From Oscarella lobularis (Eukaryota > Porifera > Homoscleromorpha > Homosclerophorida > Oscarellidae): a DNA stretch of 64,000 bases. The DNA is taken from contig NC_089184.1 in NCBI RefSeq assembly GCF_947507565.1, forward strand, positions 3,156,066 through 3,220,065, read 5' to 3'. Of this stretch, positions 31,737 to 41,725 are shown one piece after another. Numbering within the stretch: position 1 is the stretch's first letter; every line of letters starts with the position of its first letter. A program made the position numbers and the translations under genes. The notes beneath the pieces were generated by a model that was not told the origin of the DNA, ran no database searches, and saw only the letters and a list, made by a program, of their open reading frames with translations.

Positions 31737-32951
31737 ATGGCAGAAGCTGAGCCTAAAAAAACGGAAGACGTCATCGCAGAGATACAAGTCGAGGACGACG
31801 TCGACGAGAACGTTCAGAAACTGCTCAAGGCGGTGGCTGATTCTCTTCAAAAGGCCAAGGAGTTTTATTGCAATGATGCTTTGATAGACGAAGCTCTCAA
31901 ATTGATTCGTTGTCAATCGTCGCTCTCGCAGATAGTTAAAGCTGTTCAGCTGTCTTTCGATTTGCTTATAGGAGAGCTGTCTTCTTCGGCAATAGAAATT
32001 TCGAGGCTGGCAGCGATTGTGAGCACCGAAGAGAAGAGAAGCGAAATTCAGAACGGGCTTATCACTGTGCTTCGTTCCGGCGATTCGACGGCCAAATCAA
32101 AATCATATGAGGCTCAGCTCAAAAATGAACGCACAAATGTGACTTTAGCGAATTCCAGGGCTGACAGAGCAAACGCACGCGCGGAAGATTTGAGCAAGAT
32201 GCTACAGAAGAAGCAAAGGGACTGTAGAGAGAAATCAGAATTGGTTGAGAAACTGAAGAAAACAATCGATCAGCTTAGGCAAAAGGCAAAGAGACAAAGG
32301 CAAGCAATCGTTGACAACTCAGAAACGCGCGAGGACGCCTTGGAAAAATTACTTGCAAAGAGAATAGCGGCAGTATTGACGGAAGTTCAAACTTTGAAGA
32401 CAGATCTAGCGGCGGCGAAGACAGAGAGAGAGAAAGATCTAGCGGCGGCGAAGGCAGAGAGAGAGAAAGATAGAGCGAAAGTTGAAAAATTGGAGACAGA
32501 TCTAGCGGCGGAGAAGACGAAACTTGAACAAGTCGAGAAAAGACTGATTCCCTTAGAGGCAAATTACGAAGTCGTGAAGGCTGCCCAATTCATCAGATCT
32601 CTTGAAAATAAAATCGTTCCGTTTCGCGCCAAAGGATTTCTTCTAAAGGATCTTACAGCGACGAAGGGGTACGACGAGAGCATGCCTGTTACCAAGCAAG
32701 AGTTTGCCTCTGCCTACTCCGAGTGGCAAGGAAAGCCATACAGCGCCAGCTGGGTTGCATCATACGGCGAAATTATTTCCACTCTCACTTTCGAGCGCGA
32801 CCCCAATGCTCACCCCAAAGTGGATCTCAAAGACTTGGACTTTTCTCTTCTCTATTCGACGATTGCTCCAAAGGCTAGAGAAAACATTAGTGAAGATGAC
32901 GTGAAGGCTGCCTTTGAATGGCTTGCAATGACTCTAGAGGAAGTTAAATGA
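31737..32951 (+). CDS. Long coiled-coil protein, function unknown
   Basis: I chose the ATG at 31737-31739 (MAEAEPKKTEDVIAEIQ); the frame opens earlier only through a GTG, and TACTTAG just upstream could be an acceptor. The product is about 404 residues in one exon. The N-terminal third is helical with acidic patches. Residues about 125-290 form a charged coiled coil rich in K, E, R and Q (LVEKLKKTIDQLRQKAKRQR), including an internal repeat LAAAKTEREKD / LAAAKAEREKD. The C-terminal 110 residues (FRAKGFLLKDLTATKGYDES ...) look globular, with Trp and aromatic residues, and end AFEWLAMTLEEVK. I recognise no family. A cytoskeletal or scaffold role is only a guess from the coiled coil. Confidence 0.7.
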   Translation: MAEAEPKKTEDVIAEIQVEDDVDENVQKLLKAVADSLQKAKEFYCNDALIDEALKLIRCQSSLSQIVKAVQLSFDLLIGELSSSAIEISRLAAIVSTEEKRSEIQNGLITVLRSGDSTAKSKSYEAQLKNERTNVTLANSRADRANARAEDLSKMLQKKQRDCREKSELVEKLKKTIDQLRQKAKRQRQAIVDNSETREDALEKLLAKRIAAVLTEVQTLKTDLAAAKTEREKDLAAAKAEREKDRAKVEKLETDLAAEKTKLEQVEKRLIPLEANYEVVKAAQFIRSLENKIVPFRAKGFLLKDLTATKGYDESMPVTKQEFASAYSEWQGKPYSASWVASYGEIISTLTFERDPNAHPKVDLKDLDFSLLYSTIAPKARENISEDDVKAAFEWLAMTLEEVK

Positions 32952-33320
32952 CTGTCATAGCTTAGCTACATCTCAAAAATTTGTGTTCTTGTTTACAGTG
33001 CTATAGGAGAGTTGTCTGTCGAATGCTGTTAATTGAAACGTTGAAATCCTCGTAGCTTAATTTTTATTGTTGTGGACTGAAGCGGTTGGAATTACGGGGA
33101 CAGCAATTTTGACACTTTACTGGAAGGACGTGGATCAATTCTCAGGAAGGGAAATATCGAGGAACGTGAGACAATTTTTGGAGAGGGACATGGAGGGGAT
33201 TATCAGGAGGGAATCATCTTCAGGTACGAAAGAGGGTTCATAATTCTTTAGAATTAGGTAAGACACGTTTTTAGGTATTTATTGATATGTCCCAGTGTTC
33301 TCCCAGTAGTACTCCCAGTA
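32952..33320. other. 3' flank of coiled-coil gene, no feature seen
   Basis: AT-rich, with purine-rich GGAGGG / GGAAGG patches at 33120-33220. No gene or repeat that I can support. Confidence 0.4.
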
Positions 33321-33391
33321 GCCTCGATACTCCAGACCCTCGCGCGTTAAGGGGGGTGTGGTTGGCGAGAGGGTCTGGAGTATCGAGGCTA
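33321..33391. mobile_element. 71-bp perfect-type foldback with flanking direct repeat
   Basis: The left arm GCCTCGATACTCCAGACCCT and the right arm AGGGTCTGGAGTATCGAGGC are exact inverse complements over 20 bp and continue partly inward. The loop carries GGGGGGTGTGGT. The direct repeat TACTCCCAGTA lies on both sides (33310-33320 and 33392-33402), as expected for a target-site duplication. It lies between the coiled-coil gene and the talin fragment. Confidence 0.7.
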
Positions 33392-33768
33392 TACTCCCAG
33401 TAGTGGACGTGCTAACGCGCGCTTCACTACGGGAAAGCCTGGCTTGCGAGGCTACAGTACTTCAAAGACACTCACTTCTCATGTCCCTGCTACGATGAGT
33501 TACGATGCCACCATAGATAAAGGAGAAGGATGCCAGATGCCGAGACGATAGCGTCAATGTGACGTCAAGAGTGACGTGAAGTAGGATGACGTTTCAAACC
33601 GGGAGCGTAATCAGAGTATCGAATTCCTTCTCGTCCCCCGGGAGCCCGTCACACAAGGCATCCAAGGCGTAGACTCGCTTTGCGCCCTGTCGAACGTCTT
33701 GTCTCAGCGGTACGCACACTTTTACTCTACCCTCCTTAAAAAATTTTGAGGGCTATTTTTTTCTTTAG

Positions 33769-34246
33769 GCTCGTCTTGTTGCATCTGCTACGCAGTCTCT
33801 TAGCGAAGCGGCCAATTCCGCTGTGCAAGGAGTGAGCAATACGGAGAAGCTGATTGCTTCGGCGAAGGCTGTTGCCTCGTCGACGGCTCAGCTTCTCGTC
33901 GCATGCAGAGTCAAAGCTGATGCCGACAGCAAAAATTCAAGACGCTTACACATGAGGGATAATTCCCCTAAGGGGGGCTGGATTATCGTTATTTTTTGGG
34001 TGTGTATAGGCGGCCGGTTATGCGGCTAAAAAAGCGTCGGAGAACATTGTGAAAGCGGCGGCGCGATCGGACGAACAAGAGGAGGATGAGGAAGGATTTG
34101 CTATTAGTAAGGGAAAGATTGGCGGTATGCGGCAAGAAATCGAGGCTCAGGAGCAAATCTTGCTCAAGCGGCGTGAATTGGAAGAGACGATGAAGCAATT
34201 GAAGAGAATCCGTCGCAATAAATACCAACAGGAAGAAGGGGACTAA
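33769..34246 (+). pseudogene. Talin C-terminal (I/LWEQ, THATCH) fragment, two exons
   Basis: Exon A (33769-33951) begins after TTCTTTAG and reads ARLVASATQSLSEAANSAVQ..., then ASSTAQLLVACRVKADADS and RRL. Exon B (34010-34246) reads AAGYAAKKASENIVKAAA, then a tail KIGGMRQEIEAQEQILLKRR, RELEETMKQLKRIRR and stop TAA. This matches the end of talin's actin-binding I/LWEQ module and its dimerisation helix. The junction falls in LQAAG of talin: the expected CAG|GT donor is CAC|AT here (33949-33953), leaving a 58-nt AT..AG intron that also contains a hairpin. I see no upstream talin sequence before 33600; the neighbour is an unrelated coiled-coil gene. I therefore favour a truncated, probably decaying copy, though a short expressed I/LWEQ gene is possible. 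Confidence 0.7.
33957..33987. repeat. Small hairpin in the talin-fragment intron
   Basis: GGATAATTCCCC and GGGG..GGATTATC: GATAAT pairs with ATTATC and CCCC with GGGG around a short loop. It sits immediately after the abnormal donor. Confidence 0.55.
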
Positions 34247-34800
34247 GGTATTAAGTGACCAGGGTTTTTTTTTGTTGTTTTCTTTGTTTACGCTCTGTTG
34301 GCTGTTGCTGCTGAATGGGATTTTGCTTAGGTTAGGAGTCTTAGGACGGGGGGTGATGACACTCAGTTTTTTTTTCTTATTCTTCTTGTGGTTTTGTCTG
34401 TTGTTCGAAACTAGATGGAATGAATGCGATTGTGCTTTCAATTTGTAAGCTAACCAGCTTTCAAATATTTCTAAAAATCTCGGTAGAAGGTAAGTTCTTC
34501 TAACCTGAAAAAAATGGTAGATGGTTCCTAAATATACGCTATCTGCCGTCCTCTGTCACAAGGCGCAATGTCCCGCATTTTAGAGGGTAAGACGCATTTG
34601 ACATACTGCTTGCTTAGATTAGTACAGTTGTAGTACCCGTTTATTAATTAAAAGTGTACGTGCAACAAAGATTCGAATTTTCTTTTCTGGGCGTAATCGG
34701 AAATCACCAAATTTGGCGAACTTAATTAATTAATACCGCAGACACGGAGCACCGTTCAAATTACTTTCTCATCTAATCAAATCGTTCGCAGCTGCCAAAC
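34247..34800. other. AT-rich intergenic, no gene seen
   Basis: T-rich 3' flank of the talin fragment. No supported feature; the long minus-strand frame over 33989-34441 is antisense to the talin exon. Confidence 0.45.
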
Positions 34801-35335
34801 ACTAATTAGGCCGCAGCAGCGCGTCATCCCATTGGTCGGCCCTTTGACGCCTCGCGCACCAAGCGAAAGTGCATCGCAAACAAAATTTCATTCTCTCGCG
34901 AGCGCGTGTCCGGACTCGTTCGGCTGGACGACGTGGCGAACATCGAAGCCACACAGCGCAGCGCGGTAAGTTCAGCCAGAGTGCTCGCGTGCAATTGCAG
35001 CGTCCCTTTGTGCAGATCGCGCGAGAGAACGCGCGCGAGGCACGCACGAAGCACGCGTCTCTCCAACGCCGAAACTGTAAGCCAATCGCGTCTATTCACT
35101 ATGCAGGCGTCGAATTCTCCTTCCAGATCGTTCGCACCCGCGTGGACGCGGCGAACGCGAGACGACACGACGCGCCGTCGAGTAGAACGAAGATCGAAGA
35201 GCTCATCGGAGCGAAGAGGACGTCGCAAGGTAAGCGGGGGAATTTGTAGCTCCTTTTTTTCGCTCGCGCGCGTTTGTTTCTCGCGTACGCGTGCATGTTT
35301 GTGTGGGTGCGTGTTTATCCCCTAGGCCGGGGCCC
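34800..35335. promoter_or_regulatory. CG-dense promoter-like island with candidate exon ends
   Basis: A sharp change to CG-rich sequence with an inverted CCAAT box (CCATTGG at 34829), many CGCG and GCGCG motifs, and plus-strand donor-like sites (GCG|GTAAGTTC at 34971, CAAG|GTAAGCGG at 35230) with acceptors TTGCAG and TATGCAG between. Frames are open on both strands because stop codons are rare in such DNA, and none shows a known domain. I read it as a promoter with 5' exons of an unidentified plus-strand transcript. Confidence 0.35.
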
Positions 35336-35725
35336 CCAAGCGCATTCCATCCACGCACAACGCTAGCTAGGACTAATGTCTAAACGATAATCGTCCCCCC
35401 TTAGAGAATCCTTTCAGTGTTGTTCGTGTGTTTTGTTCGAGAAGTCGTGTTAGGCTACGTCATTTCCGTTTGGCGAGCGGCTATTTTTAGCGACTTTTGT
35501 AGTTAGAGGTTTCGAGCCGCTCGCAATGACGCACCCCGTTCCGGCGAATGGGCGTGCGTCATGATTAGGATAGGGAAGAATATAGAAAAGGGAAAAAGCA
35601 GTGGTGCATTTAGGACGCTAAAAGACATTTAGAAAATAGGAAGCATCCACCAAAGCTTTAGGGGTCCAACACTTCAGCTAAACACGTGCAACACTCTCGC
35701 TAACCGCCCCTATACTATTCCTTTA
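35336..35725. other. Intergenic, no feature seen
   Basis: Transition from the CG-rich island to the satellite block. No gene or repeat that I can support. Confidence 0.4.
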
Positions 35726-35776
35726 CCTATTCCTATTCCTATTCCTATTCCTATTCCTATTCCTATTCCTATTCCT
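35726..35776. repeat. Hexanucleotide microsatellite (CCTATT)n
   Basis: About eight to nine perfect copies of CCTATT, ending in CCTTTAGAATC, which is the start of the first 41-bp array. Confidence 0.95.
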
Positions 35777-36626
35777 TTAGAATCATAACTTAGACCCTCA
35801 ATTTAATACTTAGGCCTTTAAAATCAAAGATTAGGCCCTCAATTTAATATTTAGGCTTTGTGAATCAAAGATTAGGCCCTCAATTTAAAGTTTAGGCCTT
35901 TGGAATCAAATATTAGGCCCTCAATTTAATTTGTAGGACTTTTTAATCAAAGATTAGGCCCTCAATTTAATATTTATCCTTTAGAATCATAAATTAGGCC
36001 CTCAAATTAATACTTAGGCCTTTAGAATCAAAGATTAGGCCCTCAATTTAATATTTAGGCTTTGTGAATCAAAGATTAGGCTCTCAATTTGAAGTTTAGG
36101 CCTTTGGAATCAAATATTAGGCCCTCAATTTAATTTGTAGGACTTTTTAATCAAAGATTAGGCCCTCAATTTAATATTTAGGCCCTGTGAATCAAAGATT
36201 AGGCTCTCAATTTAAAACTTAGGCTGTTGGAATCAAAGATTAGTCCCTCAATTTAATATTTAAGCCCTGTTAATCAAAGATTAGGCCTCAATTTAATATC
36301 TAGGCCTTTAGAATCAAAGATTAGTCCCTCAATTTAATATTTATCCTTTAGAATCATATATTAGGCCCTCAAATTAATACTTAGGCCTTTGGAATCAAAG
36401 ATTAGTCCCTCAATTTAATATTTAAGCCCTGTTAATCAAAGATTAGGCCTCAATTTAATATCTAGGCCTTTAGAATCAAAGATTAGTCCCTCAATTTAAT
36501 ATTTAGGCCCTCTTAATCAAAGATTAGGCCCTCAATTTAATACTTAGGTCTTTAGAATCAAAGATTAGGCCCTCAATTTAATATTTAGACCCTGTTAATA
36601 AAAGATTAGGACCTCAATTTAAAGTT
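35777..36626. repeat. 41-bp satellite, subfamily A
   Basis: About 20 copies of a 41-bp unit: GGCCCTCAATTTAATATTTA, GGCCTTTAGAATCAAAGATT and A. Copies differ by substitutions and small indels, with alternating variants (GTGAATC, TTAATC, GGAATC). It resumes at 36873-36945 after an interruption. Confidence 0.95.
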
Positions 36627-36872
36627 ATGGCCAATTGTCTCCAGGACAATTGTCTCCAGGAATATTGTCTCCAGGACAATTGTCTCCAGGACAATTGAGG
36701 ACAATTGTCCCCATGACAATTGTCCCCAGGTAAATTGTCTCCAGGACAATTGAGGAGAATTGTCTCCAGGACAATTGTCCCAGGACAATTGTCACCAGGA
36801 CAATTGTCTCCAGGACAATTGTCTCCTGGACAATTGGCCCCAGGACAATTGTCTGCAGGACAATTGTTCCCA
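36627..36872. repeat. 15-bp satellite ACAATTGTCTCCAGG
   Basis: About 16 copies. Each has the palindrome CAATTG, and most have ACAATTGT. It interrupts the 41-bp subfamily A array, which continues on the other side. Confidence 0.95.
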
Positions 36873-36945
36873 AGATTAAGCCCTCAATTTAATACTTTGG
36901 CCTTTAGAATCAAAGATTTGGCCCTCGATTTAATATTTAGCCTTT
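36873..36945. repeat. 41-bp satellite subfamily A, resumed
   Basis: Nearly two more units (AGCCCTCAATTTAATACTTT, GGCCTTTAGAATCAAAGATT) after the 15-bp insert, ending where the 33-bp array begins. Confidence 0.85.
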
Positions 36946-39897
36946 AAGTTGACGACGTCTCATTAGAATAGAGCGGCACAGTTGACGACGTCTCATTAGT
37001 ATGGAGCGGCACAGTTGACAACGTCTCATTAGAATAGAACGGCACATTTGACGACGTCTAATTAGTATAGAGCGGCACAGTTGACGACGTCTCATTAGTA
37101 TAGAGCGACACAGTTGACGATGTCTCATTAGTATAGAGCGACACAGTTGACGACGTCTCATTAGTATAGAACGGCACAGTTGACGACGTCTCATTAGTAT
37201 AGAACGGCACAGTTGACGATGTCTCATTAGTATAGAACGGCACAGTTGACGACGTCTCATTAGTATAGAGCGGCACAGTTGACGACGTCTCATTAGTATA
37301 GAGCGACACAGTTGACGATGTCTCATTAGTATAGAGCGACACAGTTGACGACGTCTCATTAGTATAGAACGGCACAGTTGACGACGTCTCATTAGTATAG
37401 AACGGCACAGTTGACGACGTCTCATTAGTATAGAGCGGCACAGTTGACGACGTCTCATTAGTATAGAGCGGCACAGTTGACGACGTCTCATTAGTATAGA
37501 GCGGCACAGTTGACGACGTCTCATTAGTATAGAGCGGCACATTTGACGACGTCTCATTAGTATAGAACGGCACAGTTGACGACGTCTCATTAGTATAGAG
37601 CGGCACAGTTGACGACGTCTCATTAGTATAGAACGGCACAGTTGACGACGTCTCATTAGTATGGGACGGCACAGTTGACGACGTCTCATTAGTATAGAGC
37701 GGCACATTTGACGACGTCTCATTAGTATAAAACGGCAGAGTTGACTACGTCTCATTAGTATAGAAGGGCACAGTTGACGACGTCTCATTAGTATGGGACG
37801 GCACAGTTGACGACGTCTCAATAGTATGGGAATGCACAGTTGACGACGTCTCATTAGTATAGAGCGGCACATTTGACGACGTCTCATTAGTATAAAACGG
37901 CAGAGTTGACTACGTCTCATTAGTATAGAAGGGCACAGTTGACGACGTATCATTAGTATGGGACGGCACAGTTGACGACGTCTCAATAGTATGGGAATGC
38001 ACAGTTGACGACGTCTCATTAGTATAGAGCGGCACATTTGACGACGTCTCATTAGTATAGAGCGGCACAGTTGACGACGTCTCATTAGTATAGAGCGGCA
38101 CATTTGACGACGTCTCATTAGTATAAAACGGCAGAGTTGACGACGTCTCATTAGTATAGAAGGGCACAGTTGACGACGTCTCATTAGATAGACGGCACAG
38201 TTGACGACGTCTCATTAGAATAGAGCGGCACAGTTGACGACGTCTCACTAGTATAGAACGGCACAGTTGACGACGTCTCATTAGTATGAAGCGGCACAGT
38301 TGACGATCTCTCATTAGTATGGGACGGCACAGTTGACGACGTCTCATTAGTATTAAGCGGCACAGTTGACGACGTATCATTAGTATGGGACGGCACAGTT
38401 GACGACGTCTTGTTAGTGTAAAGCGGCACAGTTGACGACGTCTCATTAGTATATAGCGGCACAGTTGACGACGTATCATTAGTAAGGGACGGCACAGTTG
38501 AGGACGTCTCATTAGTATAGAACGGCACAGTTGACGACGTTTCATTAGTATAGCCGGCACAGTTGACGACGTCTCATTAGTATAGAGCGGCACATTTGAC
38601 GACGTCTCATTAGTATAAAACGGCAGAGTTGACTACGTCTCATTAGTATAGAAGGGCACAGTTGACGACGTCTCATTAGTATGGGACGGCACAGTTGACG
38701 ACGTCTCAATAGTATGGGAATGCACAGTTGACGACGTCTCATTAGTATAGAGCGGCACATTTGACGACGTCTCATTAGTATAGAGCGGCACAGTTGACGA
38801 CGTCTCATTAGTATAGAGCGGCACATTTGACAACGTCTCATTAGTATAAAACGGCAGAGTTGACGACGTCTCATTAGTATAGAAGGGCACAGTTGACGAC
38901 GTCTCATTAGATAGACGGCACAGTTGACGACGTCTCATTAGAATAGAGCGGCACAGTTGACGACGTCTCACTAGTATAGAACGGCACAGTTGACGACGTC
39001 TCATTAGTATGAAGCGGCACAGTTGACGATCTCTCATTAGTATGGGACGGCACAGTTGACGACGTCTCATTAGTATTAAGCGGCACAGTTGACGACGTAT
39101 CATTAGTATGGGACGGCACAGTTGACGACGTCTTGTTAGTGTAAAGCGGCACAGTTGACGACGTCTCATTAGTATATAGCGGCACAGTTGACGACGTATC
39201 ATTAGTAAGGGACGGCACAGTTGAGGACGTCTCATTAGTATAGAACGGCACAGTTGACGACGTTTCATTAGTATAGCCGGCACAGTTGACGACGTCTCAT
39301 TAGTATAGAGCGGCACAGTTGACGACGTCTCATTAGTATAGAGTGGCACAGTTGACGACGTATCATTAGTATAGACGGCACAGTTGACGACGTCTCATTA
39401 GTATGGGACGGCACAGTTGACGACGTATCATTAGTATGGGACGGCACAGTTGACGACGTCTCAATAGTTTGGGACGGCACATTTGACGACGTCTCATTAG
39501 TATAGAGCGGCACATTTGACGACGTCTCATTAGTATAAAACGGCAGAGTTGACTACGTCTCATTAGTATAGAGCGGCACAGTTGACGACGTCTCATTAGT
39601 ATTGAACGGCACAGTTGACGACGTCTCATTAGTATAGAGCGGCACAGTTGACGACGTCTCATTAGTATAGAACGGCACAGTTGACGACGTCTCATTAGTA
39701 TAGAGCGGCACAGCTGACGAAGTCTCATTAGTATAGAACGGCACAGTTGACGACGTCTCATTAGTATAAAACGGCAGAGTTGACGACGTCTCATTAGTAT
39801 AGAGCGGCACAGTTGACGACGTCTCATTAGTATAGAACATCACAGTTGACGACGTCTTGTTAGTATAGAGCGGCACAGTTGACGACGTCTCATTAGT
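36946..39897. repeat. 33-bp satellite with 723-bp higher-order repeat
   Basis: About 89 copies of a 33-bp unit: GACGACGTCTCATTAGTATA then GAGCGGCACAGTT. The block at 38184-38528 recurs at 38907-39251, 723 bp later, with the same encoded variants, showing block duplication. Because 33 is divisible by three and the unit lacks stops in two minus-strand frames, long spurious frames appear (RRRQLCRSILM and TSSTVPLYTNE repeats); I do not treat them as genes. Confidence 0.95.
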
Positions 39898-40537
39898 AGA
39901 GACCTTTGTAGCCTTTGTAGCCGTTGTAGCCTTTGTAGCCGTTGTAGCCTTTGTAGCCGTTGTAGCCTTTGTAGCCTTTGTAGCCTTTGTAGCCGTTGTA
40001 GCCGTTGTAGCCGTTGTAGTAGTTGTAGCCGTTGTAGCCGTTGTAGTCGTTGTAGTAGTTGTAGTCGTTGTAGTCGTTGTAGTCGTTGTAGCCGTTGTAG
40101 CCGTTGTAGTAGTTGTAGTCGTTGTAGCCTTTGTAGCCGTTGTAGCCTTTGTAGCCGTTGTAGCTTTTGTAGCCTTTGTAGCCGTTGTAGCCTTTGTAGC
40201 CTTTGTAGCCGTTGTAGCCGTTGTAGCCGTTGTAGTAGTTGTAGCCGTTGTAGCCGTTGTAGTCGTTGTAGTAGTTGTAGTCGTTGTAGTCGTTGTAGCC
40301 GTTGTCGTTGTAGTAGTTGTAGTCGTTGTAGCCGTTGTAGCCGTTGTAGTAGTTGTAGTCGTTGTAGCCTTTGTAGCCGTTGTAGCCTTTGTAGCCGTTG
40401 TAGCCTTTGTAGCCTTTGTAGCCGTTGTAGCCTTTGTAGCCTTTGTAGCCGTTGTAGCCGTTGTAGCCGTTGTAGTAGTTGTAGCCGTTGTAGCCGTTGT
40501 AGTCGTTGTAGTAGTTGTAGTCGTTGTAGTAGTTGTA
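39898..40537. repeat. 9-bp satellite (GTTGTAGCC and variants)
   Basis: About 71 units drawn from GTTGTAGCC, TTTGTAGCC, GTTGTAGTC and GTTGTAGTA in a repeating order. A run of CC-type units followed by TC/TA-type units recurs about every 215-240 bp. The minus strand reads as Tyr-Asn-Gly/Lys repeats, which I regard as incidental. Confidence 0.95.
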
Positions 40538-41135
40538 TATTGGAGGTCTCCCTAGTATCATACGGTAGATATTTTAGGTCTCCTTAGTACCATACGACAG
40601 ATATTGGAGGTCTCCCTAGTGCCATACAGCTGATATTTGAGGTCTCCCTGGTACCATACGGCCGATATTGGAGGTCTCCCTCGTATCATACGGCAGATAT
40701 TGGAGGTCTTCCTAGTATTATACGGCAGATGTTGGAGGTCTCCCTAGTACCATACGTTATATATTTGAGGTCTCCCTAATACCATGCGACAGATATTGGA
40801 GGTCTCTCTAGTACCATACGGCAGATATTTGAGGTCTCTCTAATACCATACGGCAGATATATGAGGTCTCCCTAGTATCATACGGCAGATATTTGAGGTC
40901 TCCCGAGTACCACACCGTAGATATTTGAGGTCTCCCTAGTACCATACGACAGATTTTGGAGGTCTCCCTAGTACCATACGACAGATATTTGAGGTCTCTC
41001 TAATACCATACGACAGATATTGGAGGTCTCCCTAGTATTACACGGCAGATTTTTGATTTCTCCCTAGTATCATACGGTAGATATTTGAGGTCTCCTTAGT
41101 ACCATACGGCAGATATTGGAGGTCTTCCTAGTACT
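40538..41135. repeat. 32-bp satellite
   Basis: About 18 copies of AGATATTGGAGGTCTCCCTA, then GTACCATACGGC. It shares the core GTCTC..TAGTA....CGGCA with the 33-bp satellite. Confidence 0.93.
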
Positions 41136-41725
41136 AGGGATCGTGTAGCATGAGCTTCCCTTCCTTTCTTATATAAGGAAGAGCGTGTAGCATTAGCTTG
41201 CCCTTCGTTTCTTAAATAAGGTAAAGCGTGTAGCATGAGCTTGCTCTTCGTTTCTTCTATAAGGTAGAGCGTGTAGCATGAGCACGCCCTTCGTTTCTTA
41301 TATAAGGTAGAGCGTGTAGCATGAGCTTGCCCTTCCTTTCTTATATAAGGTAGAGCGTGTAGCATTAGCTTGTCCTTTGTTTCTTAAATGAGGTAAAGCG
41401 TGTAGCATGAGCTTGCTCTTCGTTTCTTCTATAAGGTAGAGCGTGTAGCATGAGCAGGTCCTTCGTTTCTTATATAACGTAGAGCGTGTAGCATGAGCAG
41501 GCCCTTCGTTTCTTATATAATGTAGAGCGTGTAGCATGAGCAGGCCCTTCGTTTCTTCTATAAGGTAGAGCGTGTAGCATGGGCTTGCCCTTCGTTTCTT
41601 CTATAAAGTAGAGCGTGTAGCATGAGCAGGCCCTTCGTTTCTTCTATAAGGTAGAGCGTGTAGCATGAGCTTGCCCTTCGTTTCTTATATAACGTAGAGC
41701 GTGTAGCATGAGCACGCACTTCGTA
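41136..41725. repeat. 43-bp satellite
   Basis: About 14 copies of AGCGTGTAGCATGAGCTTGC, CCTTCGTTTCTTATATAAGG, TAG. Variation is concentrated at a few positions (TTGC/CAGG/CACG; TATATAA/TCTATAA/TAAATAA). Confidence 0.93.

Noticed and set aside
33989-34441. 150-codon minus-strand frame
   Set aside because: Antisense to the talin exon, which has clear family similarity.
34824-35249. Long overlapping frames on both strands (134 and 126 codons)
   Set aside because: CG-rich DNA with few stop codons; no domain, and frames overlap in antisense. Treated as a promoter-like island.
36937-38184. 415-codon minus-strand frame of RRRQLCRSILM repeats (and the TSSTVPLYTNE frames)
   Set aside because: Product of a 33-bp satellite whose length is divisible by three; two frames are open at once and frames switch at indels.
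39893-40561. 222-codon Tyr/Asn/Gly/Lys repeat frame on the minus strand
   Set aside because: A direct translation of the 9-bp satellite; no start context, no unique flanking sequence.
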